A DNA stretch of 17,485 bases from JBCBRD01 sp039819885. GTDB lineage: Bacteria > Pseudomonadota > Alphaproteobacteria > Rhizobiales > Hyphomicrobiaceae. Of this stretch, positions 1 through 8,057 are shown piece by piece; position 1 is the stretch's first letter; each line of letters starts with the position of its first letter. The translations under genes and the position numbers were made by a program. The notes beneath the pieces were generated by a model. That model saw nothing but the letters and a program-made list of their open reading frames with translations, was not told where the DNA came from and ran no database searches. Location of the stretch: assembly GCA_039819885.1 (NCBI GenBank), contig JBCBRD010000053.1:1-17485 (forward strand), in the 5' to 3' direction.

Positions 1-1038
1 GGTGTCGGGGTTGACCGTGTCGTCGTTACAATCTCGGCCCAACACATTTCGGCAGAGGCGCGAACGCAGTTAGAACGTGTTTCGCAGTCTTCAACGATTG
101 AATTCGATTATCTGTTCGAGCGTCTCAGGACCCCTGGCCTAGTCAATACTAGCAGGGCTGATGAAACGATCACGCATGACGTCAGTGCAGACCTCAGACC
201 GCTAGAAGATACTGATATGGTGTTTTCATCGAAAGCGCTCAAACCTGAACAAATTAGACAGCGTTCCTACTGGTTGATTAAGCGCACTATCGATATCGTC
301 GGCGCGTTTTGCTTGATTATTGCATTGTTGCCCGTCTTGGCCGTTGTCGGCATTCTCGTTGCTATTGATATGGGCTTTCCCGTTACGTTTTGGCAGCAGC
401 GCCCGGGGCTCGGTGGTCGCACATTTCGGCTCTACAAGTTTCGAACAATGGCTGCTGCGCATGATAACTCCGGTCGCAAACGCAGTGACATGGAACGCAC
501 GACGCGGCTTGGAGCGTTCTTGCGGCGGACCCGTCTGGATGAGCTCCCTCAATTGTTCAGCGTTCTGGCCGGTGACATGTCATTCGTCGGCCCTCGACCA
601 TTGCTTCACCGCGACCAATCACCTGCGCATTCCGCTCGTCTACTAGTGCGTCCTGGCATGACTGGTTGGGCACAAGTTATCGGTGGTCGCGCTGTCTCCG
701 CTGACGATAAGGCTGCCCTTGATGTCTGGTACGTCCGCAACTCCTGCCTGCGCCTCGACGCAAACATCGCAGTCCGCACGGCGGCCGTGGTGTTGTTCGG
801 TGAACGTTTTGACCGTGAGCAGATTGAACGTGTGCGTTCGGAATTGCTTCGTGATGGTATCTTGGTCGTACGACCTCGACCTGCCGCTCCTCCCACGCAA
901 CCAACCGGGAGCATGACGCAAGGAAACCCGCCATCTGCAAACGAAAGCGATGGCCCATTGGACAACGGCCAACAGGGCTTCAGAGACAAGCAAACCTCTG
1001 GGGGCAACCCCGATGACCTTTCTGACGCTGCCGCTTGA
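1..1038 (+). CDS. Polyprenyl-phosphate sugar-1-phosphate transferase (ExoY/WbaP type), 5' partial
   Basis: Inner-membrane priming enzyme that moves a sugar-1-phosphate from a nucleotide sugar to undecaprenyl phosphate. The frame is open from base 1, so the gene starts upstream; the ATG at 217 is probably internal, since the 72 codons before it read as coding and include a Rossmann-like segment (GVDRVVVTI). In fragment numbering: a hydrophobic helix at about 100-122, a PGLGGRTFRLYKFRTM block at 135-150, the catalytic Asp-Glu pair in RLDELPQLF (180-181), FVGPRP (195-200) and RPGMTGW (217-223). These are the standard bacterial sugar transferase (PF02397) blocks. From about 290 a hydrophilic Pro/Gly/Asn-rich tail, likely disordered, extends to the stop. 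It ends 20 bp from the convergent gene. The family is certain; the sugar used cannot be read. The N-terminal extension resembles the CoA-binding-like domain of WbaP-type enzymes, but only its end is visible. Confidence 0.9.
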   Translation, partial: GVGVDRVVVTISAQHISAEARTQLERVSQSSTIEFDYLFERLRTPGLVNTSRADETITHDVSADLRPLEDTDMVFSSKALKPEQIRQRSYWLIKRTIDIVGAFCLIIALLPVLAVVGILVAIDMGFPVTFWQQRPGLGGRTFRLYKFRTMAAAHDNSGRKRSDMERTTRLGAFLRRTRLDELPQLFSVLAGDMSFVGPRPLLHRDQSPAHSARLLVRPGMTGWAQVIGGRAVSADDKAALDVWYVRNSCLRLDANIAVRTAAVVLFGERFDREQIERVRSELLRDGILVVRPRPAAPPTQPTGSMTQGNPPSANESDGPLDNGQQGFRDKQTSGGNPDDLSDAAA

Positions 1039-1058
1039 TCTTCATCGAGAAAACGAAT

Positions 1059-2501
1059 TCAGTTTTTTCTTGCGGCTCTTGCCAGCTTCAAGTCATCGAA
1101 AAGTATTTCCCCGTTGCCATACTGTTCTGATTGCGAGCGTGCATCATGGATCAGCGTGATCCGTTGAGCTGGACAGCCTTGTTGTGGAACCGTGAACGCG
1201 AATTCAAATGGAGACCAGCCAACCCTACCTTGGCCGAAAAGGGGTAACGTTTGGCCGAGTATCGCTTCGCCGCTGGAGCGGCAGTGGATGCGCCAGCGCA
1301 GCCCTCTGGGACCCGATAGTTTGCCCGACATGATCCCGCTAAACACGTACCGACCTGACGGAAGGACAACGATCTGGCTGACGCCGGGGAACTGGATACG
1401 GGTGTTCTCCAAAACGATTCGCAAGGCGCGCTCACCCGCGCGATCAACACGAGATGACAGCCAAGCAGACGCCCCTCGACCCGATCCAATGCTCCAGTCG
1501 AACGGAGTGGTTCGTGGATCTTGCTCAAAACCTGAGTTTGCCAGCAGACCAGACTTAGCCAAAACGGTTTGGGGCGCGAGCTGCAGCCAAGTATAGTAAG
1601 CCAAACCCGCTGATCCGGTCTCGATGAGGTGATGGAGGTAGGGGGCAAGTTCGAGATCTGTTGGTGGCGCATGATGGTTTTTCATCTGCAAGAAAAGTCG
1701 TAGCGGTGTTGTTTTATCTGCCGTGACTTTCGGCAAGTGCTGGAAGAGGGCGCTTCGCCAACGCGGCTGGTTTGAAAGTGCATTGGCGAGCGCGCGCCGT
1801 CCGACTTCCAAAGTGGCGAGCTTTGCGAGTTCGCCGATGGTGAGGGGGTGGAGATCGCGATGCGCTGACATGAGATGGGTGGCATGGCGGATCGCCCGCT
1901 CGGTGTCTTGGTTCGCAACGGCTTGGCGGAGGTGCCATGTTTCTGTGACGCGATCTCGTCTTGACTGGCGTGCTGCCACATCCATCAGGCGATTGCGTTG
2001 TTCGTCGGCGTCTGCCAGTTCGGCCAGCATACGCAGGGCTCTCGCGTTCAATGGTTCTGACCACAGGATGGCCTTGAGGTCGGCTGTCAATTGACGTTCC
2101 AAGGCGGCCTGTTCAGCCATGCTCAGTGCGACTGGCTTTTGCCCTGTCTCGGCCCCATCACTGTGTTTGGTCGGTGTCGCGTTTGGAGAGGTGTTCGTTG
2201 CTAGAATGCGCCGGGCTGTTACAGCTCGCTTCATAAGCGCGTTTGGATGACCGGGGTTCAACCGGAGTGCGAGGTCTGGGTCTCGGGCGGCAATCGCCGT
2301 TGGGAGTGATATCGTCGCGATCACCCATGCCAGGCCAAACCCGATTGTAGTCAATGACGCCGCAATACCTATTCGTTTTGGAGCATCTTGGCCTGTTGGC
2401 CGTGCCTTTGCTTTGACGCCGGACCATTGTGCTCCGCTACGCCGACGATGTTGATCGATGCGGTTGGCTTGGCTGGTTGTGCGATCGCCAGGATCAACCA
2501 T
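1059..2501 (-). CDS. Membrane-anchored helical-repeat (TPR-like) protein with C-terminal carbohydrate-binding-like domain
   Basis: A 480-residue protein without an assigned function. A basic cytoplasmic N-terminus (1-43) precedes one transmembrane helix (about 44-67). A mostly helical Ala/Leu-rich region (about 75-310) follows, with TPR-like spacing (for example PLNARALRMLAELADADEQ, 150-168), suggesting periplasmic helical repeats. The C-terminal part (about 321-475) is beta-rich: it opens with NSGFEQD and closes with GNGEILFDDLKLAR, the first and last strand pattern of CBM4/9-like jelly-roll modules. The ATG overlaps the stop of the upstream BY-kinase gene by 8 bp, so the two are probably translationally coupled. 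A periplasmic scaffold in polymer export or assembly fits the context; this is inference. It could instead be a sensor or regulator of the kinase. The domain calls are by eye and no catalytic motif was seen. Confidence 0.8.
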   Translation of the reverse strand: MVDPGDRTTSQANRIDQHRRRSGAQWSGVKAKARPTGQDAPKRIGIAASLTTIGFGLAWVIATISLPTAIAARDPDLALRLNPGHPNALMKRAVTARRILATNTSPNATPTKHSDGAETGQKPVALSMAEQAALERQLTADLKAILWSEPLNARALRMLAELADADEQRNRLMDVAARQSRRDRVTETWHLRQAVANQDTERAIRHATHLMSAHRDLHPLTIGELAKLATLEVGRRALANALSNQPRWRSALFQHLPKVTADKTTPLRLFLQMKNHHAPPTDLELAPYLHHLIETGSAGLAYYTWLQLAPQTVLAKSGLLANSGFEQDPRTTPFDWSIGSGRGASAWLSSRVDRAGERALRIVLENTRIQFPGVSQIVVLPSGRYVFSGIMSGKLSGPRGLRWRIHCRSSGEAILGQTLPLFGQGRVGWSPFEFAFTVPQQGCPAQRITLIHDARSQSEQYGNGEILFDDLKLARAARKN

Positions 2502-4848
2502 GCTGGCCGGTCTGAGGCGCGGACGTCGGTGATTGGTCGGCGCGATCCGTTAGGTGGTGCGATGTGGGTGGCGGCCAGGTCGCTGTATTTTCGTGTGCAC
2601 GATGGCTGCCCCCATAGGCGTAGTCATAGCCTCCGTCGAGTGGTGATGCATTGTACTTGGTGAAAACGAAGCCGACGAGCGGAGCGCGTGAAAAGTGCAG
2701 GCTCTGGAGGGCATTCATGAACAGACCTTTGCGTGTCTGTTGAGCTGCCACGCACATGAGGGTTGCATCGGTGCAGGTCGTCAGCAATTGCGTATCGGCA
2801 AACCCCAATACAGGAGGCGTGTCGACGACGATTAAATCAAAGACGTTTGATGCGTTGTTTATAAAGGCTTCGAAATGAGGGCCGGCAAGCAATTCGGATG
2901 GATTGGGCGGCAAGGGACCAGATGCCAGGAATGCTAGCATTGGTTGCTGCGTTTGTTGCAGCAATTCAGGCGGTGCGTGGGTTCCGATGAGATAGTTTGA
3001 GAGTCCTATATGGTTTCGGCACTTAAGTTTGTCATGCAGAGATGGCTTTCTCAAATCGGCGTCGACCAACAAAACCTTTTGACCCAGCGCGGCAAAGTGT
3101 GAGGCGATTGCTAAGGCCGTTGTGGACTTGCCCTCGCTTGGTCCAGCGCTTGATATCGCAAGCGTCTTTGGCAAGCCGGTGTCGGTCGAAAACTGCAGGG
3201 CCGTCGATACCGATCTGTAGGCCTCCAAAACTGCGGTTTGCCGTGCTGCGGCAGCTCCGAGTGTCTTGGCTTCTGGGTCCATGAATGGAATTAGGCCAAG
3301 ACGGGGTAGGCCAGTGCGTTCTTCGACTTCGCTGGGATGGGCAAACCGATCATCCAGACCTTCCAACAGGAGGGCTAGTCCGATCCCAAGAGCCGTCCCA
3401 AGCACAATCGACAACGTCAGTGCTCGCGGAAGGTTTGGAGAAGATGGCACGCTTGAACGCTCTGCTTGATCGATGACGAACACGTTGTTCGCTGCAACAC
3501 CACCGGCGAGATCTATTTCTTTGTACCGCTTCATCAGGCCATCATAGAGACTGCGGTTGGTGTCCACCTCTTGCCGCAAAAAGTCGTATCGCACGCTACG
3601 CTTCTGTAGGTCGAGTACATCTGATCGTAGCGTTCCGATCCGCTTGAGCATGGCTTCTTCCTGGCTCAACGCAGCATCGAAAGTGGCTTTCAAGGATTGT
3701 TTGACGGCTTGAACTTCTCTAGCGAGCTGGCGCTCAACTTCATCGATTTTGTTTTGTTGCTGCACCATTGATGGATAGCTGGGCTGGAACGTCTCACGCT
3801 TTTCCTTGTACGTTGTCGTCAGCTCGTTTCGTCTGGCTCGCAAGCCATCAATGACTTTGTTTGAGAGCAACTGCGGCAAGTTTATGCCGTCTGATTTGGC
3901 GACTTGCTTCCAGGCTTCTTCGGCGCGAATACGTTCGGAAACGAGTTGTCCAAATGCGACGTTTGCTGCCGCGAGGTTTTCCTCGGCGATCGATGTCTTT
4001 TTTTGAGTCTGAACGATTTTTTCTCGATCAGCAAAGTCGAGCATCGTTTTTTGCGACGCTTTCAGTTTGATGTCGAGTTGCTTAATACGGTCGTCCAAAA
4101 AGGTCTTTGCGTACGCATTGGCCTGGAATCGCTTGTCGACCTGAGCATTGATGAAAGACCGGGCAAACGCGTTCGCGATCTTTGCGGCCCGATCAGGGTC
4201 AGGGTCTTTATAAGTCACGTTGACCAGTCGAGACCCGGGTATTGCTCTGACTTCCACGCGGCTGCTGACGATATCGACAGCATGCTTGTGCCGCTGCTCG
4301 GCATCCAACGAACGCTCAGGTGGTGAGATCAGTTTGCGCAACCCGCTGAGCAACGATGTGGGCTGCCTCAAAAATGCGTCGTCAATTGAAAGTTGGAGTG
4401 ATGACACGACACGCTGTGCCATCATGCGGCTTCTGAGCAACTCGTGCTGGGTTCGCAGGAATTCGGCGCTGCGACCGAAATTGTCAGGCGTGACGTTCCC
4501 TTGGTCCAGGACCTGGGTTGAGGCACGTTCAATCTGCATCCGAACTGTGCTGTTGAAGAGTGGTGTTTGCATCAACGTGACGAGTGCGCCCAGAACGAAA
4601 CATGTCAGTGCAACGGCAAAGATCAGGGCGGCGCGTTTTCGCAGAACAGAGAAGAGTTGGCGCGTTGTCGTCGCAAAATCAGACTGGATGGTATGAGAGC
4701 TGCTTGGATAGAGACGCGCTGGACCAACGGCTCCTACTTCCGCGAACCGGTTCCCAAGAGGGCCAACGGTCGGTGGACCGGACCGCCGATCTGGCCAATT
4801 TCTTCTCTCTTCTTGCACAGCGCCCCCAAAGCACCTGAGGTCATTCAA
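2494..4848 (-). CDS. Polysaccharide co-polymerase / tyrosine autokinase (Wzz-BY-kinase fusion)
   Basis: Inner-membrane Wzc/ExoP-like protein, up to 784 residues, expected to set chain length and drive export through cycles of tyrosine phosphorylation. A Wzz domain includes TM1 (about 73-94) and a long periplasmic coiled-coil region (about 250-420). SSVPSSPNLPRA leads into TM2 (about 477-496). The cytosolic kinase has Walker A (SSAGPSEGKSTT, 566-577), Walker A' (VLLVDADLRKP, 592-602) and Walker B (LIVVDTPP, 672-679). A short tyrosine cluster (Y741, Y743, Y745) is followed by a Pro/His/Thr-rich tail of about 35 residues. There is no in-frame ATG before TM1. The longest start is TTG at 4848, without a clear Shine-Dalgarno; a GTG at 4818 (residue 11) has a G-run a few bases upstream and is a good alternative, giving 774 residues. 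It is the first gene of the minus-strand pair. The family call is secure; the start is not. Confidence 0.93.
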   Translation of the reverse strand: MNDLRCFGGAVQEERRNWPDRRSGPPTVGPLGNRFAEVGAVGPARLYPSSSHTIQSDFATTTRQLFSVLRKRAALIFAVALTCFVLGALVTLMQTPLFNSTVRMQIERASTQVLDQGNVTPDNFGRSAEFLRTQHELLRSRMMAQRVVSSLQLSIDDAFLRQPTSLLSGLRKLISPPERSLDAEQRHKHAVDIVSSRVEVRAIPGSRLVNVTYKDPDPDRAAKIANAFARSFINAQVDKRFQANAYAKTFLDDRIKQLDIKLKASQKTMLDFADREKIVQTQKKTSIAEENLAAANVAFGQLVSERIRAEEAWKQVAKSDGINLPQLLSNKVIDGLRARRNELTTTYKEKRETFQPSYPSMVQQQNKIDEVERQLAREVQAVKQSLKATFDAALSQEEAMLKRIGTLRSDVLDLQKRSVRYDFLRQEVDTNRSLYDGLMKRYKEIDLAGGVAANNVFVIDQAERSSVPSSPNLPRALTLSIVLGTALGIGLALLLEGLDDRFAHPSEVEERTGLPRLGLIPFMDPEAKTLGAAAARQTAVLEAYRSVSTALQFSTDTGLPKTLAISSAGPSEGKSTTALAIASHFAALGQKVLLVDADLRKPSLHDKLKCRNHIGLSNYLIGTHAPPELLQQTQQPMLAFLASGPLPPNPSELLAGPHFEAFINNASNVFDLIVVDTPPVLGFADTQLLTTCTDATLMCVAAQQTRKGLFMNALQSLHFSRAPLVGFVFTKYNASPLDGGYDYAYGGSHRAHENTATWPPPTSHHLTDRADQSPTSAPQTGQHG

Positions 4849-4960
4849 AGAGCACTATGCAGATATATTGCGCACGACATACTGACTAAGTCCGCACTAG
4901 AAGTTGGGACAGAAATCACGGCTACCTTTGGATTTGCTATTTTACGGCGATGGATGATTG
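4849..4960. promoter_or_regulatory. Divergent intergenic control region
   Basis: The only divergent junction in the window, so promoters for both the BY-kinase unit and the long polysaccharide operon probably lie here. On the plus strand, a TGC followed by TATTTT (4938-4943) resembles an extended -10 box, but no good -35 lies 17 bp upstream. On the minus strand, TATATC (plus positions 4862-4867) with TTAGTC (4884-4889) and a 16-bp spacer is a weak candidate. No clear operator palindrome was seen. The region call rests on gene orientation rather than on these boxes. Confidence 0.4.
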
Positions 4961-6604
4961 ATGAAAAATCAACCAGATTTGCTTTTTGCGATGACGGTTT
5001 GGCTTATGGCATTGGCGGTCATGCTGGGAGGTGCGACGCGGTCCGGTTTCGTTGGCGACGTGATTGCTCAGTTTCTCGCTTTGCCACTTCTATTGGCCGT
5101 ACTTTGGACCGTCTTAGATACGTGGTCCCGCCGAACACACGTCTTGTTGGCGCTATCCGCTGGCGGTGTGTTGGTTACTGCGCTGCAGCTCATGCCTATT
5201 CCCCCACATCTCCTCGATGGCTCTGCCGCACACCAGCTTGTACTGGCGGGCCGTTTGGCCGCTGGAAACGCCACTGAGGCGTGGCGTCCCGTATCGGTAG
5301 CGCCACAACACACTGTCCTAGCTGCGATATCCGTTCTGCCGGCGTTGGCGATTTTTGGGTCTACGCTTTTGATGTCAACTGCACAGCAATGGCGACTGAC
5401 GCAGGTCTTGATGATCATGGTCACCGTCTCACTGGCAGTCGGGCTCGTTCAAGTCGCCCAGGGTTCTTCGAGCGAACTCAGGTTCTATGCGATCACAAAC
5501 CCAACTGAGGCCGTTGGTTTTTTCGCCAACCGCAATCACTTCGCTGCCCTGCTCTACTGCGGGCTTGTTTTTGCCGCTGCAGGGATTGCCGCGCGCTTGC
5601 ATAGATCGACGATGGACCACTCAAATTCCGTGTTTGCGACGGCGCGCGGGTCCGTGCGTGCTAACGGCTGGCTCGTCGGTCTGCTCTACGCATTGTTGAT
5701 TATCGGGATTGTGGCGGGACTTGTCATGACGCGGTCAAGGGCGGGCCTGTTCCTGGGCGTTGTAGCCATTGTCGGCGTTGCCGGCTTGTTCGCACAATCG
5801 CTCCGCAAGGTGCCTTACGTTGGCGCACATCGGCGGACTATGCGCTCGTCGCGATGGTCGGCCACTTCTCTGGTCCGCTATGCCAGCTTTGGTCTTTTGG
5901 GATTTGCGATCCTTTTCGCATTGGGGTTTGGGTTTGACCGCCTGGCATCGCGGTTTGCAGCCGATCCGCTGGAAGATCTGCGCATTCCGCTTAACCAGAC
6001 TACACTTGAGTTGGCTTGGTCTCATCTTTGGACCGGAACCGGGCTGGGTACGTTCGTTCCCGTTTACGGCGCTTTCGAAAAGTCTGGAGACGTCTTTCCA
6101 GTCTATGCAAACCGCGCGCATAACGATCTGGCCGAGTTCGTGTTGGAATTGGGCATGATTGGTGTGGGTATCATTGTTGCGTTCATAGGATGGCTGATTG
6201 TGTGCACCACGCGACAATGGGGCGAATTGCGCAGTCCGACCACTTCTGCTGACAACGACGGCGTTCTGTTGGGCGCGGCGGCATCCCTTGTCTTGGTCTT
6301 GATCGCTTGCCACTCTGTTGTTGACTATCCGCTCCGCACCACTGCGATCAGCGTTGTTTTCGCATTCTGTTGTGGTGTGCTCGCTTCACGACAGATTTTT
6401 GAAGCGGAGTCGAGCTCGGCGTATATAGGTCTGGAACACGGTGACCCTTCGGAACTGAACAACGGCCGTCATCTCGCTAGGACACCACCATTGCGCCAAG
6501 ACGCTTACGGAGACGTGGCACGTATTGAAAACCCTTGGCGGCCCGATACCTCCTGGCCGGAGGCGTGGCGAAGGGCCAACCGGTCGAACGATCCGAAGGA
6601 TTGA
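4961..6604 (+). CDS. O-antigen ligase / Wzy polymerase family membrane protein
   Basis: A 547-residue integral inner-membrane protein with about 11 or 12 hydrophobic helices, of the O-antigen ligase/polymerase family (PF04932 type). Family signatures: GFFANRNHFAALL (186-198), the TRSRAGLF segment (257-264), a large periplasmic loop (about 322-395) containing GTGLGTF and ending in the HNDLAEF motif (387-393), then HSVVDYPLR (451-459) before the last helix. Such proteins either polymerise lipid-linked repeat units or ligate glycans to an acceptor; sequence alone does not separate the two. A hydrophilic cytosolic tail of about 65 residues follows the last helix. A TTG at 4958 sits directly before the ATG at 4961; the ATG is preferred, with a weak GGAT five bases upstream. 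It is the first gene of the long plus-strand operon. Confidence 0.9.
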   Translation: MKNQPDLLFAMTVWLMALAVMLGGATRSGFVGDVIAQFLALPLLLAVLWTVLDTWSRRTHVLLALSAGGVLVTALQLMPIPPHLLDGSAAHQLVLAGRLAAGNATEAWRPVSVAPQHTVLAAISVLPALAIFGSTLLMSTAQQWRLTQVLMIMVTVSLAVGLVQVAQGSSSELRFYAITNPTEAVGFFANRNHFAALLYCGLVFAAAGIAARLHRSTMDHSNSVFATARGSVRANGWLVGLLYALLIIGIVAGLVMTRSRAGLFLGVVAIVGVAGLFAQSLRKVPYVGAHRRTMRSSRWSATSLVRYASFGLLGFAILFALGFGFDRLASRFAADPLEDLRIPLNQTTLELAWSHLWTGTGLGTFVPVYGAFEKSGDVFPVYANRAHNDLAEFVLELGMIGVGIIVAFIGWLIVCTTRQWGELRSPTTSADNDGVLLGAAASLVLVLIACHSVVDYPLRTTAISVVFAFCCGVLASRQIFEAESSSAYIGLEHGDPSELNNGRHLARTPPLRQDAYGDVARIENPWRPDTSWPEAWRRANRSNDPKD

Positions 6605-6685
6605 ATCCAGCTGATCGGGCTCAACTCTTGCGCTTGCCAGTGGCTTCCAGTACGCCCACAGCAGCAGCAGGAGAGCGCGGAGAGC

Positions 6686-8026
6686 ATGAGCCAATACACT
6701 GGGACCGGAGCACCGGAGTTTTCGGCGACCAAGCCTGAAGCCATGGTTGTGGGTACGCTCCTGCTTATTCCGCTGGCGGCCAGTCTGGTCAGTGCCCGAA
6801 CGCTTTCGTTTCTCATTGTGCTGCCGCTTGTGGCGCTCATATATCGTGCGCTCACCTTGCCGAGCCGTTCAGGGCCCTTAATCACCATGACGGGACCGGC
6901 AGTGCCCGCGCTGCTTCTTAGTTTATGGGCAATTGCAAGCGCGCTTTGGGCTGCAAACCCGATGCTACCGCTGGAAAAAGGAGCCCTAGCACTGCTCTAT
7001 GTTTGCGCCAGCGTGTTCATGGTCGGCCAAGTCCAACGGGAGAACCCTCTAACCCTGAGACATCTCGGGGAAGGTGTTTGGATGGGTCTTTCACTTGGTC
7101 TCGCCTACGTCGCTGTCGAGATGCTCACCGATCAATCGGTCAAGATTTTCATTTACAATGTGCTCGGGTTGAGTGCCGGTGAGCTTACGCCGGATTCTTG
7201 GTATGACTGGGACAACAACGGGCGACTGATCTCGGTAAGCTGGACGGACTTCACACGGAATGCTGCGCCGATTTCTCTGTTCATGTGGTCAGCTGCTTTA
7301 GCCTGCCTGGGTACGATGGGTCGTGGCTTTGCGCCGGTCTGCTCTGCCGTTATCGTTGTTGTCTGTATCTTGATCATCATGGCTTCGCCGCATGAGACAT
7401 CTCAGCTTGCCGTTCTTGCCGGCATTGTTGCATTTGCTCTTGGAAGAGTTGCAGCTGGTTTCATGCCCCGATTGTTGATGGTCGGTTGGCTTGCTGCGAC
7501 GCTTCTTGTCGTACCGGTCGCGCTGGGGCTCTACGCAGCGGGACTTCAAACTGCCGATTGGGTGCAGCACTCAGCTCAAGGCCGGGTCATCATCTGGAAC
7601 GTGACAGCACAAAAGACGTTCGAGTCCCCGATTGTCGGAGTGGGTGCCAATATGACCCGCGAAATCGGGCCAGCTCACGACCGCGTGCACGAAGACAAAC
7701 CGTCTGAGGATGGCACAGTCCCGATGATGTCGATCCATGCTCACAACGTGTTTCTTCAAACTTGGTTCGAACTTGGTGCGGTGGGGGTTGGATTGCTGGT
7801 CTGGCTGGGCCTTAGCCTCATCGCTGTGATGGCGCGATTGCATGAGGTGAGCCGACCTTACGCCTACGCGACGTTTGCTTCAGCTGCCACCATGGCGAGT
7901 GCGAGCTATGGTATGTGGCAATTGTGGTTTATCGCCTTGTTCGCGCTCACGCCGGTTATATTTGTCGTGGCTGACCGTGTGGGTGCTCAGGCGAAGTCGG
8001 TCAAGGACATGTCTGCGACGTCCTGA
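6686..8026 (+). CDS. Second O-antigen ligase / polymerase-like membrane protein
   Basis: A 446-residue polytopic membrane protein, divergent from its upstream neighbour but with the same architecture: many short helices, an SPHETSQLA segment (234-242) where relatives have SRS-type residues, GRVIIW (299-304), and a large loop closing with HAHNVFLQTWFELG (351-364), the His-Asn motif of the O-antigen ligase superfamily. Expected to act on undecaprenyl-linked glycans at the periplasmic face as polymerase or ligase. The ATG follows purine-rich sequence (GGAG at 6679-6682, close; AGGAG at 6669-6673, far). An 81-bp gap without recognisable signals separates it from the preceding gene; both probably share one transcript. 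Having two such proteins suggests one polymerase and one ligase, or two polymers; this is inference. Confidence 0.85.
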   Translation: MSQYTGTGAPEFSATKPEAMVVGTLLLIPLAASLVSARTLSFLIVLPLVALIYRALTLPSRSGPLITMTGPAVPALLLSLWAIASALWAANPMLPLEKGALALLYVCASVFMVGQVQRENPLTLRHLGEGVWMGLSLGLAYVAVEMLTDQSVKIFIYNVLGLSAGELTPDSWYDWDNNGRLISVSWTDFTRNAAPISLFMWSAALACLGTMGRGFAPVCSAVIVVVCILIIMASPHETSQLAVLAGIVAFALGRVAAGFMPRLLMVGWLAATLLVVPVALGLYAAGLQTADWVQHSAQGRVIIWNVTAQKTFESPIVGVGANMTREIGPAHDRVHEDKPSEDGTVPMMSIHAHNVFLQTWFELGAVGVGLLVWLGLSLIAVMARLHEVSRPYAYATFASAATMASASYGMWQLWFIALFALTPVIFVVADRVGAQAKSVKDMSATS

Positions 8027-8057
8027 TCTTTCCGGTCGATAAACGGGACCCATTGCT

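Noticed and set aside
1050..1066. Possible hairpin AAAAC/GTTTT between the convergent genes at 1038 and 1059
   Set aside because: Only five, nearly all A-T pairs, and half of it lies in the minus-strand coding end; too weak to call a terminator.
4567..5277. 236-codon plus-strand ORF across the divergent junction
   Set aside because: It is antisense to the BY-kinase N-terminus and out of frame with the ligase gene, crosses the likely promoter region and shows no domain pattern.
5735..6313. 192-codon minus-strand ORF
   Set aside because: Lies entirely within the O-antigen ligase-like gene on the other strand; composition is that of an antisense shadow.
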